Assembly: GCF_021155765.1 (NCBI RefSeq)
Contig: NC_060114.1
Coordinates: 20,442,501 to 20,506,500 of the forward strand
From: Diprion similis
Taxonomy: Eukaryota > Arthropoda > Insecta > Hymenoptera > Diprionidae
Direction of reading: 5' to 3'
Length of the DNA: 64,000 nt
Every line of letters begins with the position of its first letter. The first letter of the stretch is position 1. Below, piece by piece: positions 39,601 to 52,300 of the stretch. Below the pieces are notes generated by a model. That model did not search any database. It worked only from the letters and a program-made list of their open reading frames with translations, and was not told the origin of the DNA. The translations under genes were made by a program, and so were the position numbers.

Positions 39601-41440
39601 TTTATGCATTAGATTTTTATTTCAAGACAAAGAAAAAAATGATGGGTATCCATTACCGAAAAGTCTCTTATGGCAATTAGTTTGGAAGCGAGGGGCCACC
39701 CCCAAGGTTCTGAAAAAAAGTCGTTAAATTTAAAAACCGTTATGTCTCGAAAGCTAATCGATGCAACAATATAGTAACATACACCTAAAGCAATGAAATG
39801 ACGAAAAAAAAGTTCTTGTCACAGGGATTAGCTTTCGAAATACAACGATTTTCAATTTTATGAATTTTTTTCGAAACCTTGGGAGTGGCCCGTAGCGCCC
39901 AAATTAATTTCTATAAGAGGTCTTTTGGTAATGAATACCCATAATTTTTTTCACAAGCATCCATTAATCGAGTCTTGAGATAAAAAATCGAATTTATAAG
40001 AAGTCATTTTTTTCCCTCGGATAGGGTGGAGAGAGTTATTGAGTTACTAACGGCTGGGCACACATTTTATGACCTAAAAAACGTTTCTGAACGGATAGTT
40101 TGAAAATCTCAAAACAGAGGCACTTGGGCCTTCTTATCGAGGGATACCCTGAGTTTCTTTAACCCTTCGCGGCACCACGTCTCATATATGAGACAACTTT
40201 TTTTGAATCGGTTATTCAAGATTTATATTCAATTTCTGAGGTACCACTTTCATTTTTTTTGATTTCTAAATTGTCAATGTTGATGTTTTAAGAGGGATTA
40301 TGATAATTCCGCTAATATAGCGAGCGCTATAAATAAACAAAATATTGAAAATGACTGTTTTTACAGAATAAATGTAATTACGGTAGGGTTATGTGGACTA
40401 GAATATCAGAATATAAAAATTGATCCGATTCGCATGAAATTTGTTACTCGGGGGTTTTCGGGTTCGCTGAAAACGAATCCGGCGTCAGAATTTCAAAATT
40501 CAAGATGTCAAATCCAAATGGCGGACTAAAAATACAAAACTTGATCTTATTCGCTCACACCAGATCCGCCATTTTGAATCTTGAAAATTTCTCAGATCTG
40601 ACCGGATTTCGGAAATCAGCGATCTCGAGAAGTTTCAAGGAACTTAACTGCAAGGACAAATATACGCTTCAAAGGTTAACTCCAATTTTTTTCCAGACCA
40701 AGCTCGAGGAGGACTTCGCCAACCAAGAACTGAGCCTGGAGTCCTCGATGGTCAATTCGGGCGGCATACCGGGCTCGATAACCGGGCCCATATCGGTTCT
40801 GCTCCCGTCCTTGTCGCCGGCTACCGCTAAGAACGGAGAACCTTCGATCGCCACTCTCGTACCTGCAGCCTGCACCGTTTCACCGGCGCCTTCGATCGTC
40901 CCGGCCTCTCTGCCGACGGCGCAGCCGCTGATATCGAACATCCTGGAGGCGGAAACTCCGGTGGAATTGGACTCCGAAAGCATAACGATATACTCGCCGA
41001 TTTCCGGTTACAAGGACTCCGGGAAGTCCCAGATAATCGTCCAGATCCCGCCATCGACCATCAGCACTGCTCTGCATTCCCCTATCAGTAAATCCTACAC
41101 CGCCCAGGCGTCGATGCCGTGTTTGAGCATATTCGAAAACTCGGTGCCAACGGCGACGGCGGCAACGTCCTCGGCGTCGGTGTCGGCGAGCCAAATGAGC
41201 AACGGAAAACGGAACAACAACCACATGGGTGGCTCGACAACCAGACCGTTGAAGCGGAGTAAACACGATTTTTCGCAAGAGTATTCGACCGCCATTCAAG
41301 TGGAGGCGACGACCACGTCGACACCTTACCCTCACTTCGGGGACATATCTTGGTCCAACTGCCACCCTGAGCCGTTAGCAGTTAGTCGTTGGCTCCGCAT
41401 CACGTCCAACCGTAAACAATACAACTTCAACATTCACTGA
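36669..41440 (+). CDS. Atxn7: Ataxin-7, SAGA deubiquitinase-module subunit
   Basis: Ortholog of ATXN7/Sgf73, which anchors the histone H2B deubiquitinase module to SAGA in the nucleus. Exons 36669-36753, 37122-37178, 37813-37857, 38079-38183, 38275-39008 and 40697-41440 join in phase to 589 residues. The N terminus (GQPWSSWIEKI) resembles ATXN7 GQSWNLWVE. A zinc-binding segment at residues about 66-101 (YGFCPERDAFYGVVCEIC...KPQALIQHMEIRH) spans the exon 4/5 join. The SCA7 domain at residues about 212-275 has CGVWNDETGKPCTRSLTCKAHT and RTVAGRSKTFDKLLAEHR. The rest is Ser/Pro-rich. Unlike human ATXN7 there is no polyglutamine tract. The exon 3 donor (CTCG|GTGCAA) is weak and chosen by phase; reading through it gives a stop at 37929. 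Further splicing near the C terminus is possible. Confidence 0.88.
39082..39451. mobile_element. Possible small inverted-repeat element in Ataxin-7 intron 5
   Basis: CCAGGGTGTCC at 39082-39092 is mirrored by GGACACCCTGG at 39441-39451. Terminal inverted repeats of only 11 bases and no proven target duplication make this tentative. The interior is rich in imperfect GGAATTnTC words. Confidence 0.45.
39447..40153. mobile_element. Long foldback element, about 0.7 kb, in Ataxin-7 intron 5
   Basis: Two diverged arms of about 350 bases face each other around 39825. Matched blocks include left CTACCCATTCGGAAACGT with right ACGTTTCTGAACGGATAG, left GTGCCCATCCGTTCGTAACTC with right GAGTTACTAACGGCTGGGCAC, left GGGTATCCATTACCGAAAAG with right CTTTTGGTAATGAATACCC, and left CGAAAGCTAATC with right GATTAGCTTTCG. 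No transposase frame is present. Confidence 0.8.
40159..40620. mobile_element. TTAA-ended repeat, piggyBac-like remnant
   Basis: Starts TTAACCCTTCGCGGCACC directly after the foldback. A core at about 40445-40493 (GGGGTTTTCGGGTTCGCTGA...GAATCCGGCGTCAGAA) reappears inverted at about 53099-53148. An internal inverted pair, AATTCAAGATGTCAAATCCAAATGGCGGA against TCCGCCATTTTGAATCTTG, lies at about 40497-40587. The right boundary is not defined. Confidence 0.5.
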
Positions 41441-44400
41441 CACAAAACTCTACCTACTCCAGGCTAAAGGTTTTGCACGCGTCTCGTTTACCGAACTACC
41501 TCTTAAATATTTCGAATTATTTCCCAAAATTCTTATGGGTTAATTATTTTAATATTTTTTTTTTCTCCTCCCCCAAGTTTACGCCGAATTTCAACCGTTC
41601 GAAAAGAGGCTAAAAGATATTCGGCGGCGAAAAGTAACGCGGAATAAATTTATCTGTCTTTCATTTTTCAGAAATTCAAATATTTTTCTCCCGTTTCTTT
41701 TTTTTTTTTTTATCTTTTCTTTCTATTTTAATAACTTTCCTTCAACTTTTTCTCCCCAACTTTCTTTTCTGCAAGTCGGTTTACCGGTTTACTGTACAGT
41801 TCGCAAACAGCAGTTTGGTTCAGTTCACCGAAAGGTGGGATACCGGGATCTGTTCGAAGCTGCAGTAATTTTTTTTTTTTTTTTTTTTTGTAATATATAA
41901 TTAGAAAAAACGAAATCAACAAAAGAAAAAAAAAAACAAACAAAAAAGAGAGAAAATAATAAAACAAAAAAAAACAACAACATAATGAAAAAATACAAAA
42001 AACAAACGGGATACCGTTGTGCCCACACTATAATTATATATTATATTAAAACGTTGGACAAATTTTTTTGTTGTTGATGAAACTAATTTTTAAATTACTT
42101 CTTGCATGTAAATGACAGTTTGTTGATGGTTGTTTCATCTTTTTTTACTTTGGCTCATTTTTCTTCGTTTTTTTCGTGTTTTTTTTTTTTCTATCAATCA
42201 AGAAGTCACCCTGTACATTATCTGTTGGCATTAATTTTCTTCCTTTCTCTCTTCGTGCACCCACAATTGTGATCAGATTATACATATATTGTGAATGTTT
42301 TCTGAGAGAAGTTGATTCTTTTTTTTTTTTTCACTATTATTATGATTATTATTTTCAAATTCAAAGTGAATAATTGAATGGGAGAGATTATATTTTTTTA
42401 TAACTAGGTTTAATTTTTTTTTTAATATTTTTATTTTTCACGTGATATATGTATATACATGTATGTACGTGATATAAACGATTTGCTTGCATGCGCGCAG
42501 CGTTGTGACGTTTCGATCTAATTACCGTGATGAACAATACGAAACGATATAAAGTCTGACAAATGATGTATGAAAATATCATAATTATATACCTACCTGT
42601 AATAGACGTAGCGCTGATGCAACAGTCGTTTTTTTCCCCTTCGAATTTAACGATTTTTAATCGCGTTATCATTATATATAGGCGCCAGTAATTTATTTCT
42701 CGTTTTACAATATTATTTCTACTTAGTTTTATGTAAATTCACATTAATTTTTTTTTCTCTATCGTTTGTTTCTTCTTTTTTTTTCCTCCACCCTATGTCC
42801 GCGTTTCTTTAGATCACATGGATATTCGTGAATCGTTAGATTACGTCTATATTCGAAACGTGATGAATATTTTGTACACGTTTTTATTTTAAAAGACAGA
42901 AAAATCGGAGAAAAGGAAAAGAAAAAGAAGAAAGGAAAGAGAAGAAAAAAGAGAAAAAGAAAAATTCGAAAAGAAATCGTAGAAAGAAGGGAAAAGAAAA
43001 ACGAAAAAAGCGATCAACGCTTAATCGAAGAATTATTTAAAAATTAAATTGGATGGAGTAAATAATTGAAACAATTTTTTGGGTTTCTTTTTTTTATTTA
43101 TTTATTTTTTTTCACAAATTATATGTAAGGAAGCATTTTAATCCTTGTGGAAAAAAAAAACGAACAAAAGGAAAAGAACGAAACACCGGTTTGTATCGCG
43201 TATCACTTTATCTAATTCTGTCGTTGAGATTTGGTTGTATTATACGTTTATTTTCTACTCGTATTTTATATTTACGTTTCTTATTTGTTCTATTTATCTT
43301 TTTCACCGTTTTAGAATATTAATAAAATTTCTTAACTTGGTCCCGACATTTATCCATCACTTTACCAACAATGAAAGAGGGTATGTCTGATAAAATAATT
43401 AGTTGGATTTCATGAGTGTACATGTAATGTAATGGAACTTAATAACAAGATTATGCAGACGATGATTATTACTTCTCATGTAATGACATCAGGATTCTTA
43501 ATTTTTCCTTCTCTGGTTCTTCGTTCGTTTTCATTAATTAATTTCGTCCGCTATCTTCATTCGGGAATTGTCAAGGAGTCTTTCTAGAATTTCGGTTTGG
43601 AAAAATCGACTTTTTTCTGTGAATTTTTTATCACATTATTTATAAATATATCGACGTAGGGTTTGTTAAGCTCAATAAATATACGCTTGAAACACATAAA
43701 AAAAAAAAAAAAAAATTCGATTTACTTTATACACTTTTTATACATAAAAATAATCATTTCAATGCGATGCCTTTCAAAATTTGATTTGTTGAAAAAATCT
43801 GGAAACTGGACCATCTGGAAAAAAAATTATAGAATAGTTTTAGATCGAGTGTGATTAAGTAGGGTAAAAGAAAAACAAAAAAAAACACGATTTTTCGTTT
43901 CTGCTGAGTTTTTTGGCCGCCATTTTGTCATTTTTCAAAAAAAAAAAAAAAAAAAAAAATGTCTCGCCGATGACACAGCCACTGTCACACTTAATCTAAT
44001 AATTTTGAATTTTTTTCAGATGGCTCAGTCTCGAAATTTTTTTAAAAGGAAAGAAGTATGAAATAAATGAAAAAAAAAATTTTTTTTGAATGCATTTCAA
44101 AAGAGTGTATTAATTAAGCCTAACAAACTCTACATCGGTATCTTTATCAATAATCTTATAAAAAATTAACATAAAAATTGATCTTTCCAAACTGAGATTC
44201 TAGAAAAAACTCTTAACTCCTCGTAACTTTTCGTTTACATCGATTTTCTCCAAAGACACTGTAATTTTTATTTCTCAACTCGCGTACATACGAAGCTAGA
44301 AAAATTGCAAAAGAAATTAGAAAATCGAGCCTCTCATCCGTGTTAAATAAATAAATTACAACATGTGTAAAAAACATTTTTATCGTTACGCTTGATTTGT

Positions 44401-44660
44401 CCTGGATATAATGCAGACACAAATCGTTCCTGCGTGTGAATTTATGTATACGAATATGGACGTGTAAAGAAGACTTTGTTGTATACCTGATTCAAAATAA
44501 TGTAATAAATAACATCGGCGTATAATACGAACCGGAAACAGAGCAAATCTATTCTATAGACTAGACTAGTCAAGCTATTTCTACTGAATCAGAATTTTGT
44601 CAGGGTGTTGAGTATTAATATTTCTTCAAGTTTCTTACCGATTTCCGCATGCAGATGTAT
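41441..44660. other. 3' flank of Ataxin-7, no gene seen
   Basis: Very AT-rich, with many A and T runs and a purine-rich stretch at about 42890-43010. It probably begins with the Ataxin-7 3' UTR. AATAAA at 43674-43679 is one of several possible polyadenylation signals. Open frames are low-complexity Lys/Phe/Tyr-rich chance frames. Confidence 0.55.
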
Positions 44661-44663
44661 CCG

Positions 44664-45606
44664 AATTAGGTGTGCAAATGAAAAATTTTATTAGCATCGT
44701 CAGATAGACTGTCAAATGTATATGGGGTATTCGACGCCAAGTCAACCGGTGTTAAACCCCGACCAGCTCAAAATCATTTCATGATTTTTTCTAACATTCT
44801 ACACGGTGAAAAACGAGAGCTGAATTTTTTTCAAATTTTTTTATCCAACCGTTTATTTTTTATAAATATTTCAAGTCGACTGCGAATGCCTATTTTTAAA
44901 AATCTGGAAGAATTCTCAAAAATCCAGTGAATGACACAAAACACTCCCCTGTTAAGGAAAACTTGGGCCGAATTTTTTTCCTATTCTTTTATCACCTAAT
45001 TAGGAATTGTGGGATTTTTAAACGCAAAATTATCTTTACTAACTAGAGTGGCACCTCATCGAATTGGTGAAACCGAACATTTACAAGTAAATTGATCCTT
45101 ATTTGACGCTTACGATTTGATCTTTGGTTAATTTTGGGTTAAAAAATTCCAAAATTTCGATTAGGTGATAAAAAATAACAGAAAAAAAATTCGGCCCACG
45201 TTTTCCTTAACAGGGAGTGTTTTGTTTCATTCACTGGATTTTTGAGAATTTTTTCATGTTTTTAAAAATGGGCATTCGCAATTGACTTCAAATATTTATA
45301 AAAAAAAAACGGTTTGATAAAAAAATTTGAAAAAAATTCTGGTCGCGTTTTTTACAGAGTAGAATGTTAGAAAAAAATATGAAGTGATTTTGAGATGGTC
45401 GGGGTTTAACACCGGTCGAGTTGGCGTGGAATGGCCCAGATATACTACACTGTGAAAAATATGTAACATTATGACGTCACGCGGAATTCGACTTGCTCTA
45501 TCTTTGTTACCAAACATTGAATTGAAAAAAGAAAAAACACGTGTCAATTATTTTTCGACACTCTATCTGACGATATTAATAGAATTTTTCATTTGCACAT
45601 CTAATT
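44664..45606. mobile_element. Nested foldback element, about 0.94 kb
   Basis: Outer arms of about 50 bases (44664-44713 and 45556-45606, sharing TGTGCAAATGAAAAATT and CGTCAGATAGA) enclose a second inverted repeat from about 44722 to 45438. The inner arms are about 300 bases each: GGTGTTAAACCCCGACC against GGTCGGGGTTTAACACC, and ACTCCCCTGTTAAGGAAAAC against GTTTTCCTTAACAGGGAGT. There is no transposase frame. It may be one element with an interrupted stem or one element inside another. Confidence 0.85.
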
Positions 45607-45776
45607 TCACGTGAATATACGTATGTAATAAAAAATTTCCAATATTCTCCCTCGAGATCGGATAATGTTATATAACATTAGAACGAATAATCGAGAAAGT
45701 GTAATAACCGGGGAGAACCGATCGTTCTGTAAAACTGAAATTATAGTTGAATTGCCTATTCATGTATAAATCGAAC

Positions 45777-46266
45777 GTATTAGGGTCTCCCTTATTTAGG
45801 GTGTTGACGAATTTTTGCCGCCCCACCCCCGAAATCTCCTTCAAATAATCAGAAAACAATTGCCTAATTTTTTCAGATTTTTAACTGAGCTCTAAGATTT
45901 ACGGTCGAAGTTTCTTATGGAAATAACATGGGAAATTTTTTTTTTTCTCGGCATATATTTTATTGTAAAAGTAATAATGTTAAAAAAATTTTGTAACTGT
46001 GAGGTTATAGTCGGCAATAGTGCCGATTTCTGGGAAAAAATTTACATAATCATCTCACGCAATCTCGACGAATTGCACACCATTGAAATCTGACTTCTTT
46101 TTTTTTTAATTCAAAGGAAGTGCAATTCGTCTAGATTTCCTGGTATCGTGATGTAAATTTTTGGTACAAATAACAGCGCTAATGCCCACTAAAACCTCGC
46201 AGAAATTAGGCAACTTTTTTGGAATTATTTGAAGTTGATTTGCGGCCCTAATACATGACCCTAATA
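45777..46266. mobile_element. Foldback element, about 0.49 kb
   Basis: The left end ATTAGGGTCTCCC...TTTAGGG is mirrored by the right end CCCTAATACATGACCCTAAT. Inner matches are CAATTGCCTAATTTTTT against AAATTAGGCAACTT, and CTGTGAGGTTATAGT against ACTAAAACCTCGCAG. The centre pairs GACGAATTGCAC with GTGCAATTCGTC near 46070-46130. No coding capacity. Confidence 0.75.
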
Positions 46267-46427
46267 CATATACATACATTGAACATGTTTAATGTAAACT
46301 CTTGCCAGGTTTCGTCGGAAATTTATTGCTTATTGTTTATAATATACACGTTAATTCATGGATCCGAACGTATATTAAACATTATGTATTACACAACAAC
46401 GCGTTGTTTCACCTAACAGGTACATAA

Positions 46428-46458
<31 letters not shown>

Positions 46459-46797
46459 CAGACTCAGTACCCGCGGACTACCGGGCACTGAGGGATTCCT
46501 TGCAATAAAATAAGATTAAAATTATTCTTGACAATTTTTTTTTAAAGCAACGGTTTTTGAGTTAGAGCCGTTTGAAGTCCACCAATCACCGGGCGCACGA
46601 GCCTAGCGCGAGGTTAGTATAGCTGAGCCCGATGCAGCGTACGCTAGCCTTGCGCTAGGCTCGTACGCGCGGTGATTGGTGGACTTCAAACGGCTCTAAC
46701 TCAAAAACCGTTGCTTTAAAAAAAAATTGTCAAGAGTAATTTTAGTCTTATTTCTTTGCAAGGAATCCGTCAGTGCCGCGGGTACTGAATCACCCTG
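46459..46797. mobile_element. TA-flanked MITE, Tc1/mariner-like, 339 bp
   Basis: Terminal inverted repeats of about 150 bases run from CAG...TCAGTACCCGCGG to CCGCGGGTACTGAATCACCCTG. Long near-identical stretches (GAGTTAGAGCCGTTTGAAG against CTTCAAACGGCTCTAACTC, CCACCAATCACCG against CGGTGATTGGTGG) leave a short loop. Both ends abut TA, fitting a TA target duplication. Arm similarity is high, so insertion is probably fairly recent. Confidence 0.88.
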
Positions 46798-46809
46798 TAT
46801 ATATATACA

Positions 46810-47541
46810 CAGTAGGGTGTTTCAAAATAAAAAAAAATTTCGATTTTCCAACTGGCCACACCTGATATAGTTACTTTAGGTAGAATCAAAAATTCTGGCG
46901 AAAGATGAGAATTTTTGATTAAGTGGAAGATCGGAAAGATTTGATTTTTTATTGTTTTCATTTCTGTGCTCACAGCGAACAGTGGATCAGTTTCTGTGTC
47001 AAAATAAGATGCTCCGAGAATTTTAACTCCTTACTGTTGATGTTTAACAGGGACATCTGAAGAATTTTCTAATTACTATTCAATTAAAACATATAAACAT
47101 TAAAATGCATTAAAAAAAAAAAAACTTTTCTCACTCAGGTTTCAATATTTTGTAATTAAGAGTTAATTAAGTTTAATTATTAATTCAAGTAAGAGTTAAT
47201 TCATTTAATATTTTCTTAAATGATTTTTTGTTTTCTTATGTCTTTTAATTGAATAATAATCATCAAATTCGTTTGACGTCACTATTAAATATAAACTATA
47301 AGGAGTTGAAATTCTGGGAGCATTTTATTGAGGACAGAAACTGATTTATCAATAATTATCCATCATAAATTCGATAAAAATGGAGAAAAAAAAAACCAAA
47401 AATGAAAAATCAAATGCGTCCGATCTTCCACTCAACCGAAAACGTCCATCTTTCGCCAGAAATTTCGATCCCTACCGAAAACAATAATTTCAGACGTGGC
47501 TCGATGTAAATTCGAAATTTTTTTTATTTTTAAACACCCTG
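46810..47541. mobile_element. Foldback element, about 0.73 kb, with CAGGGTGTTT-type ends
   Basis: Left end CAGTAGGGTGTTTCAAAATA and right end ATTTTTAAACACCCTG. Inner matches include TTCTGGCGAAAGATG against CATCTTTCGCCAGAA, GTGGAAGATCGG against CCGATCTTCCAC, GATCAGTTTCTGTGTC against GGACAGAAACTGAT, and CTCCTTA against TAAGGAG. It begins 12 bases after the preceding MITE. Confidence 0.82.
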
Positions 47542-47567
47542 ACACACACACACACACACACACACAC
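47542..47567. repeat. CA dinucleotide microsatellite
   Basis: (AC)n of about 13 units directly abutting the right end of the preceding foldback. Confidence 0.9.
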
Positions 47568-48928
47568 GCTAGAAATTGAATTGTATAATAAATAGTATTG
47601 CGCATCTCGCAATTTATCACACATATGCATGTATAATATAATATAAATATAATACGATAACTATGAATCGTCTACTATATTAGAGTGTCTGTATTGAAAC
47701 AATCGATCTGACCGCTTTAATCAAATTTTTTTATCAAGACTGCTGTAAGTTCCACTGAAACTATAATGGAAGGGGATAGTAATAATAATAATTAATAATA
47801 ATAATAATCATAATAAATAAATAATATAACAAAAATGATAACAACAACAATAATAATAATAATAACAACTGTCTGTCTGTCATCGATTGCGGGCATCCTA
47901 TTTATCTACTTATAGTTAAACGAAAACAAATATTGCGTATACATATATATATATATATATATATACATCTATACTGTAACGGTATGTAACGTGTAAATTG
48001 ATTGAGAATGTGTAATTGAAAATGACGATTGTTATAACGATGAAAAAAAAAAAAAAATTAGCTGTATAGAATATAAAATAATGTATGAAAAAAATAATCA
48101 TTGATTTTTGATCGTTACGGAATAAAAATCCTGGATCGTTAATTAATTATCAGGTTGAAACGCATGTATTTACACGTATAGGGCAAGCTCTTATAAAATT
48201 ATGTAACGACTTCTCACTATTATCATATAGATTGTGATATTTAAAAAATAATATAAATAACAATAAGAAAAAATGAGAAAAAAAACAATTAATAAACCAA
48301 ACAACTTTTATCTCCCTAATATTATATATATATACATATATATTATATGTATAGCTAGCCCGGAGTTGCATGAACTTGTATAAAAATTATTATATATCCG
48401 TAATATTAAATAATTGCCGGATGTATATACATATAAATATATATATATATATATATGATGAAATAATTCTCAGCTATGAAATATCAACAATGAATATAAA
48501 AAAAAAATCATACGATATATGTATATTAAAAATATGTCAGTTGTAATTCTACTGCGGAACATGCATATGGTAAGAAAAAAAAAAAAAAAAAAAAAAAAAA
48601 TGCTGTGCAATGCTGATATATATAAAAACTTATCTATCACTATCATCGTCATCATCATCATCATCGCCATTATTATTATTATTGTTATTGTTGTCATTGT
48701 TATTATTATTGTTATCATCATTATCACGATTGTCATTATGATCACTATGCATTAATCGATGTGTAAGTTTTAAGTGTTATATCGATGCCAGTAAGCTTCG
48801 TCGATACAATTCGTAACGGAAGAATTAAGTATTTGTAGTAATAATATTGTACAATGAAGTGTTGCTTGCGTTTTATGTGCGCGTGTTAAAACGATACGGC
48901 AAAAACGAGAAGGAAAGTTAGAAGAATC

Positions 48929-48930
<2 letters not shown>

Positions 48931-48963
<33 letters not shown>
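48931..48963. repeat. Poly-A run of 33
   Basis: Thirty-three consecutive A residues, 118 bases upstream of a longer T run. Confidence 0.95.
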
Positions 48964-48964
<1 letters not shown>

Positions 48965-49079
48965 AACCCTCGAATAAAGGGAAGAAAGAAATATTAAATT
49001 AAAGGGAAGCAACAATTAATAAGCAAATCACCTTGTTATACACATTTTCTGTTATTTTATGTTCGTCGTAAATTTGCAA

Positions 49080-49081
<2 letters not shown>

Positions 49082-49142
<61 letters not shown>
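49082..49142. repeat. Poly-T run of about 61
   Basis: About 61 consecutive T residues, the longest homopolymer in the window. Its exact length in the source genome is doubtful, because such runs are error-prone in sequencing. Confidence 0.9.
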
Positions 49143-49145
<3 letters not shown>

Positions 49146-49295
49146 ACAAAAAACACACACACACATACAATTCAATAACACATTTGCAAAGAAAATATAA
49201 TATGATACGATTGTTTTTATTTGTATTCAGAAATCTATGTTAAATCTGCCTATACATAAATTATAGTTTCAAAATCCTGATCAACTACAACAATA

Positions 49296-49327
<32 letters not shown>

Positions 49328-52300
49328 ATCTATTTATAATAACTGTAATAAATTGAAGCAATGACATATACGTGGCGTATAATTTAAGCTTGCAGCGAAT
49401 TTGTATGAATCTTGTAGAATTTAGATGATAAACTTGTGCGAGCATAGATCTAATGTAACGAACGACTGAGGTTATACACGATTGCATTTTTTTTTTTTTT
49501 TTTTTGGTCATGGTTTGTATTTTTTTTTTTCTATTATTATTTTTAATTTTTTTTTATTTTGTACATAAATCTAGGTCAATAATTTTTACTTTGTTAAATT
49601 ATTGTCGTATTATAACAAGCGAACAAACGAACTAATTGAAGGAAGTTTGGCATTTCGAAGTTTCTACGCGTAAATTAGATTAATGTATTATAGGAAGAAT
49701 AAAATGAATATTGTATAGATGTTTCGGAATGCTCGACAAGTGGCAAGATTGTCAAACCGCTTATACTGATTAGCTTGGGAATTTTTTTTTCGTTACAATT
49801 TCTTTTTCAATTTTCACAGAAGTAATTATTTCATTAAATTATTAAAAAATATTGACGAATTTTGGTAAAATTTTCCGAAGTGTGATGCTCTTCAAATGGA
49901 CTAATCTTTTAAGAAGATTTTAATTTTCTTCCTAAATTCCCAATACTGTGTATGCCTGCCTGCGGTAATTCTCAATGCATTTAATTCAAATACACGTTTT
50001 ATATTCATTTGTAATATTTGGTTCTTAATTATTTTTCCCCGTTAGTACTGTATCTATCTTCAAACTAATGAGATTGAACGTTTGTACGGCAAAAAACAAA
50101 AGACAAAAATCGAAACTGGCGAATAAAAACAATATTTATGTAACTCGAGCATGTTTTACGCGTTTTTCCGTACACAAAGTACTCGTTTCCATGACAGTCA
50201 AGTCAGTCTGCAAATGCGCATGCGCCGAGTGCAGAAAAGACCACTTTTAAGTCATAGCAGTGCGCAAAGTGGTCCTTTCCGTACTGCGCGGATACGCTGT
50301 GGCGAACAAATCTGACATTACGCGACTCTAACCTCAATTTCGTACTTCGTGAACGAAGTGACGCGTGACATATAATTTATCGTATATATGTACAGAAAAT
50401 CCTTGTATCAACGGCAAAAAAATATTTTCAAAAGCAGAAAAAAGAATCTGCGGGTCTAGCAAGAATTATTTTCTTTAATCATTGAATCGAAAGTAACATT
50501 TTACTTACTAGGTACGTTATAAATTTTTAATTCCTTAGATCTTTTAGATCGACAGATCCGACATTTTACTATCTCATTTTCTCTGTACACACAACAAAAA
50601 AAATTGTAAAATTCTTAATAATACGATAAAAAATATTTGCCATTCGCAAAATTTTATTTTCTCGTCTCGCCGGATTGAAAAATTCGTATTTTTACACAAA
50701 GTTATTTTCAGGCGATATAATCTTGGCCCCACACTTCATTGATCAATAAATTATCTATATTTACATTTGCGACAGCTGCTCAGACTGGGAATATATCTTG
50801 CTCAGAATACAAAGAGAAAACTGAACGAAAAAAAAATAACAAAATATATAATATATAAACTTTAATAAGTGAAGAAACATAAATGGTCAAATAAACTCTA
50901 ATTACCCATTCGATTTATGTATAGATATGTACAAAGTTGATGGCAAAAATTTGGCAAATTATCTGCTATGTAATATTATTCTAAATGTGCATACATAAAG
51001 AAATTCACACTGTATAATTATCATTGAATTATATTATTATGCATGTACCAATGGTGATGATTGTGAGAAAAAAAAAATATCGAGAGTCAAAGCTAAGAAT
51101 ATTAATATTAATCCCAACATATAACAACTTTTTTTTTACAGCAATTATTGTTACAGAAAATCAAAACCAAAATCCATAATCAACTGCAGTGATCGTGTGA
51201 AAAAATTTTCACGTTCTTATAGGCTAAATTTTATTATCCCTAAACGATTTCTTTTTCGTTTTCTCTTTCCTTGTTCATACGCTTGCGCAACCCTAGTTGC
51301 GCCGCAATGATTAATTATAATGACCATTATAACTTCGTGTACGTTAGGCATTGTTCAATATTGTAGTCGAATGTTCGGAAGTCAAATGTACCTAAATAAG
51401 CCCTCTCGTAAGGCGGATTTCCGTTTAAAATTGTGTACTATTTATACAATATAATATATAGTACGTTTTAAGTTATTGGGAGTGAGAAAAGTTAATTTAA
51501 AAACTTGCATAACGCATATTAAATAATAACAAAAATTCTTTTCTTCTCTCCAATTTCCTTCAGGTCGCATTACTGCGGCTAATTGTATAGTGAATGTGTA
51601 CATTAATATCGTGTTTATAGATATTATTAAACAGTTTAAATTGAATTCTCACACTGATTCAACGTCATCTCTAAATTTAAAGCGACGCTTTACGTTTCCG
51701 GAGATTTGAATAACAATGTATAACCTATTCGAAACCTTATTTCAAACTTCTCTCAAACGTGACGATATTTCTTTTGTTCTCGTTTTGCCTCCAGCTTTCT
51801 TACGCATGAAGAAATTTGTTTATTCAAGTATGTATGACCACGTTTGTACAGTTTGTAAAAATGTAACGTTGACGATATTATAAAACATCATGGGGATCGA
51901 GGCACAGAGTATAGATGTGAGGGAAAAGCAGGTCCACCCACGATGATGCATTCCGTAACCCACTTGATCATATCTGTTTGCTCTTTTTTTTTATACCTAT
52001 CTTTTACTTCAGACCCAATATGATGCGTATGGAATTATTAAGCACGCTTGGCAGGTCAAAGGGCGCCATAATCTATCGGCATCGCTTCATAACATAACCT
52101 ATTTTGGAAAACTGATTTTGAACAATCATTTCTTGAACCCCTGTAAGTGATTAATTGAGAAATATAGATGACGCGTTTCGAGTACCAAGGACACGTGTCC
52201 ACCACCCTTTCAAAATTCCACTGGCCTAAATTGCATAATAATGATATTTGGTCTATGCGAATTACCATCAGTGTACGTGACAAATTTATTAACAAAAGCC

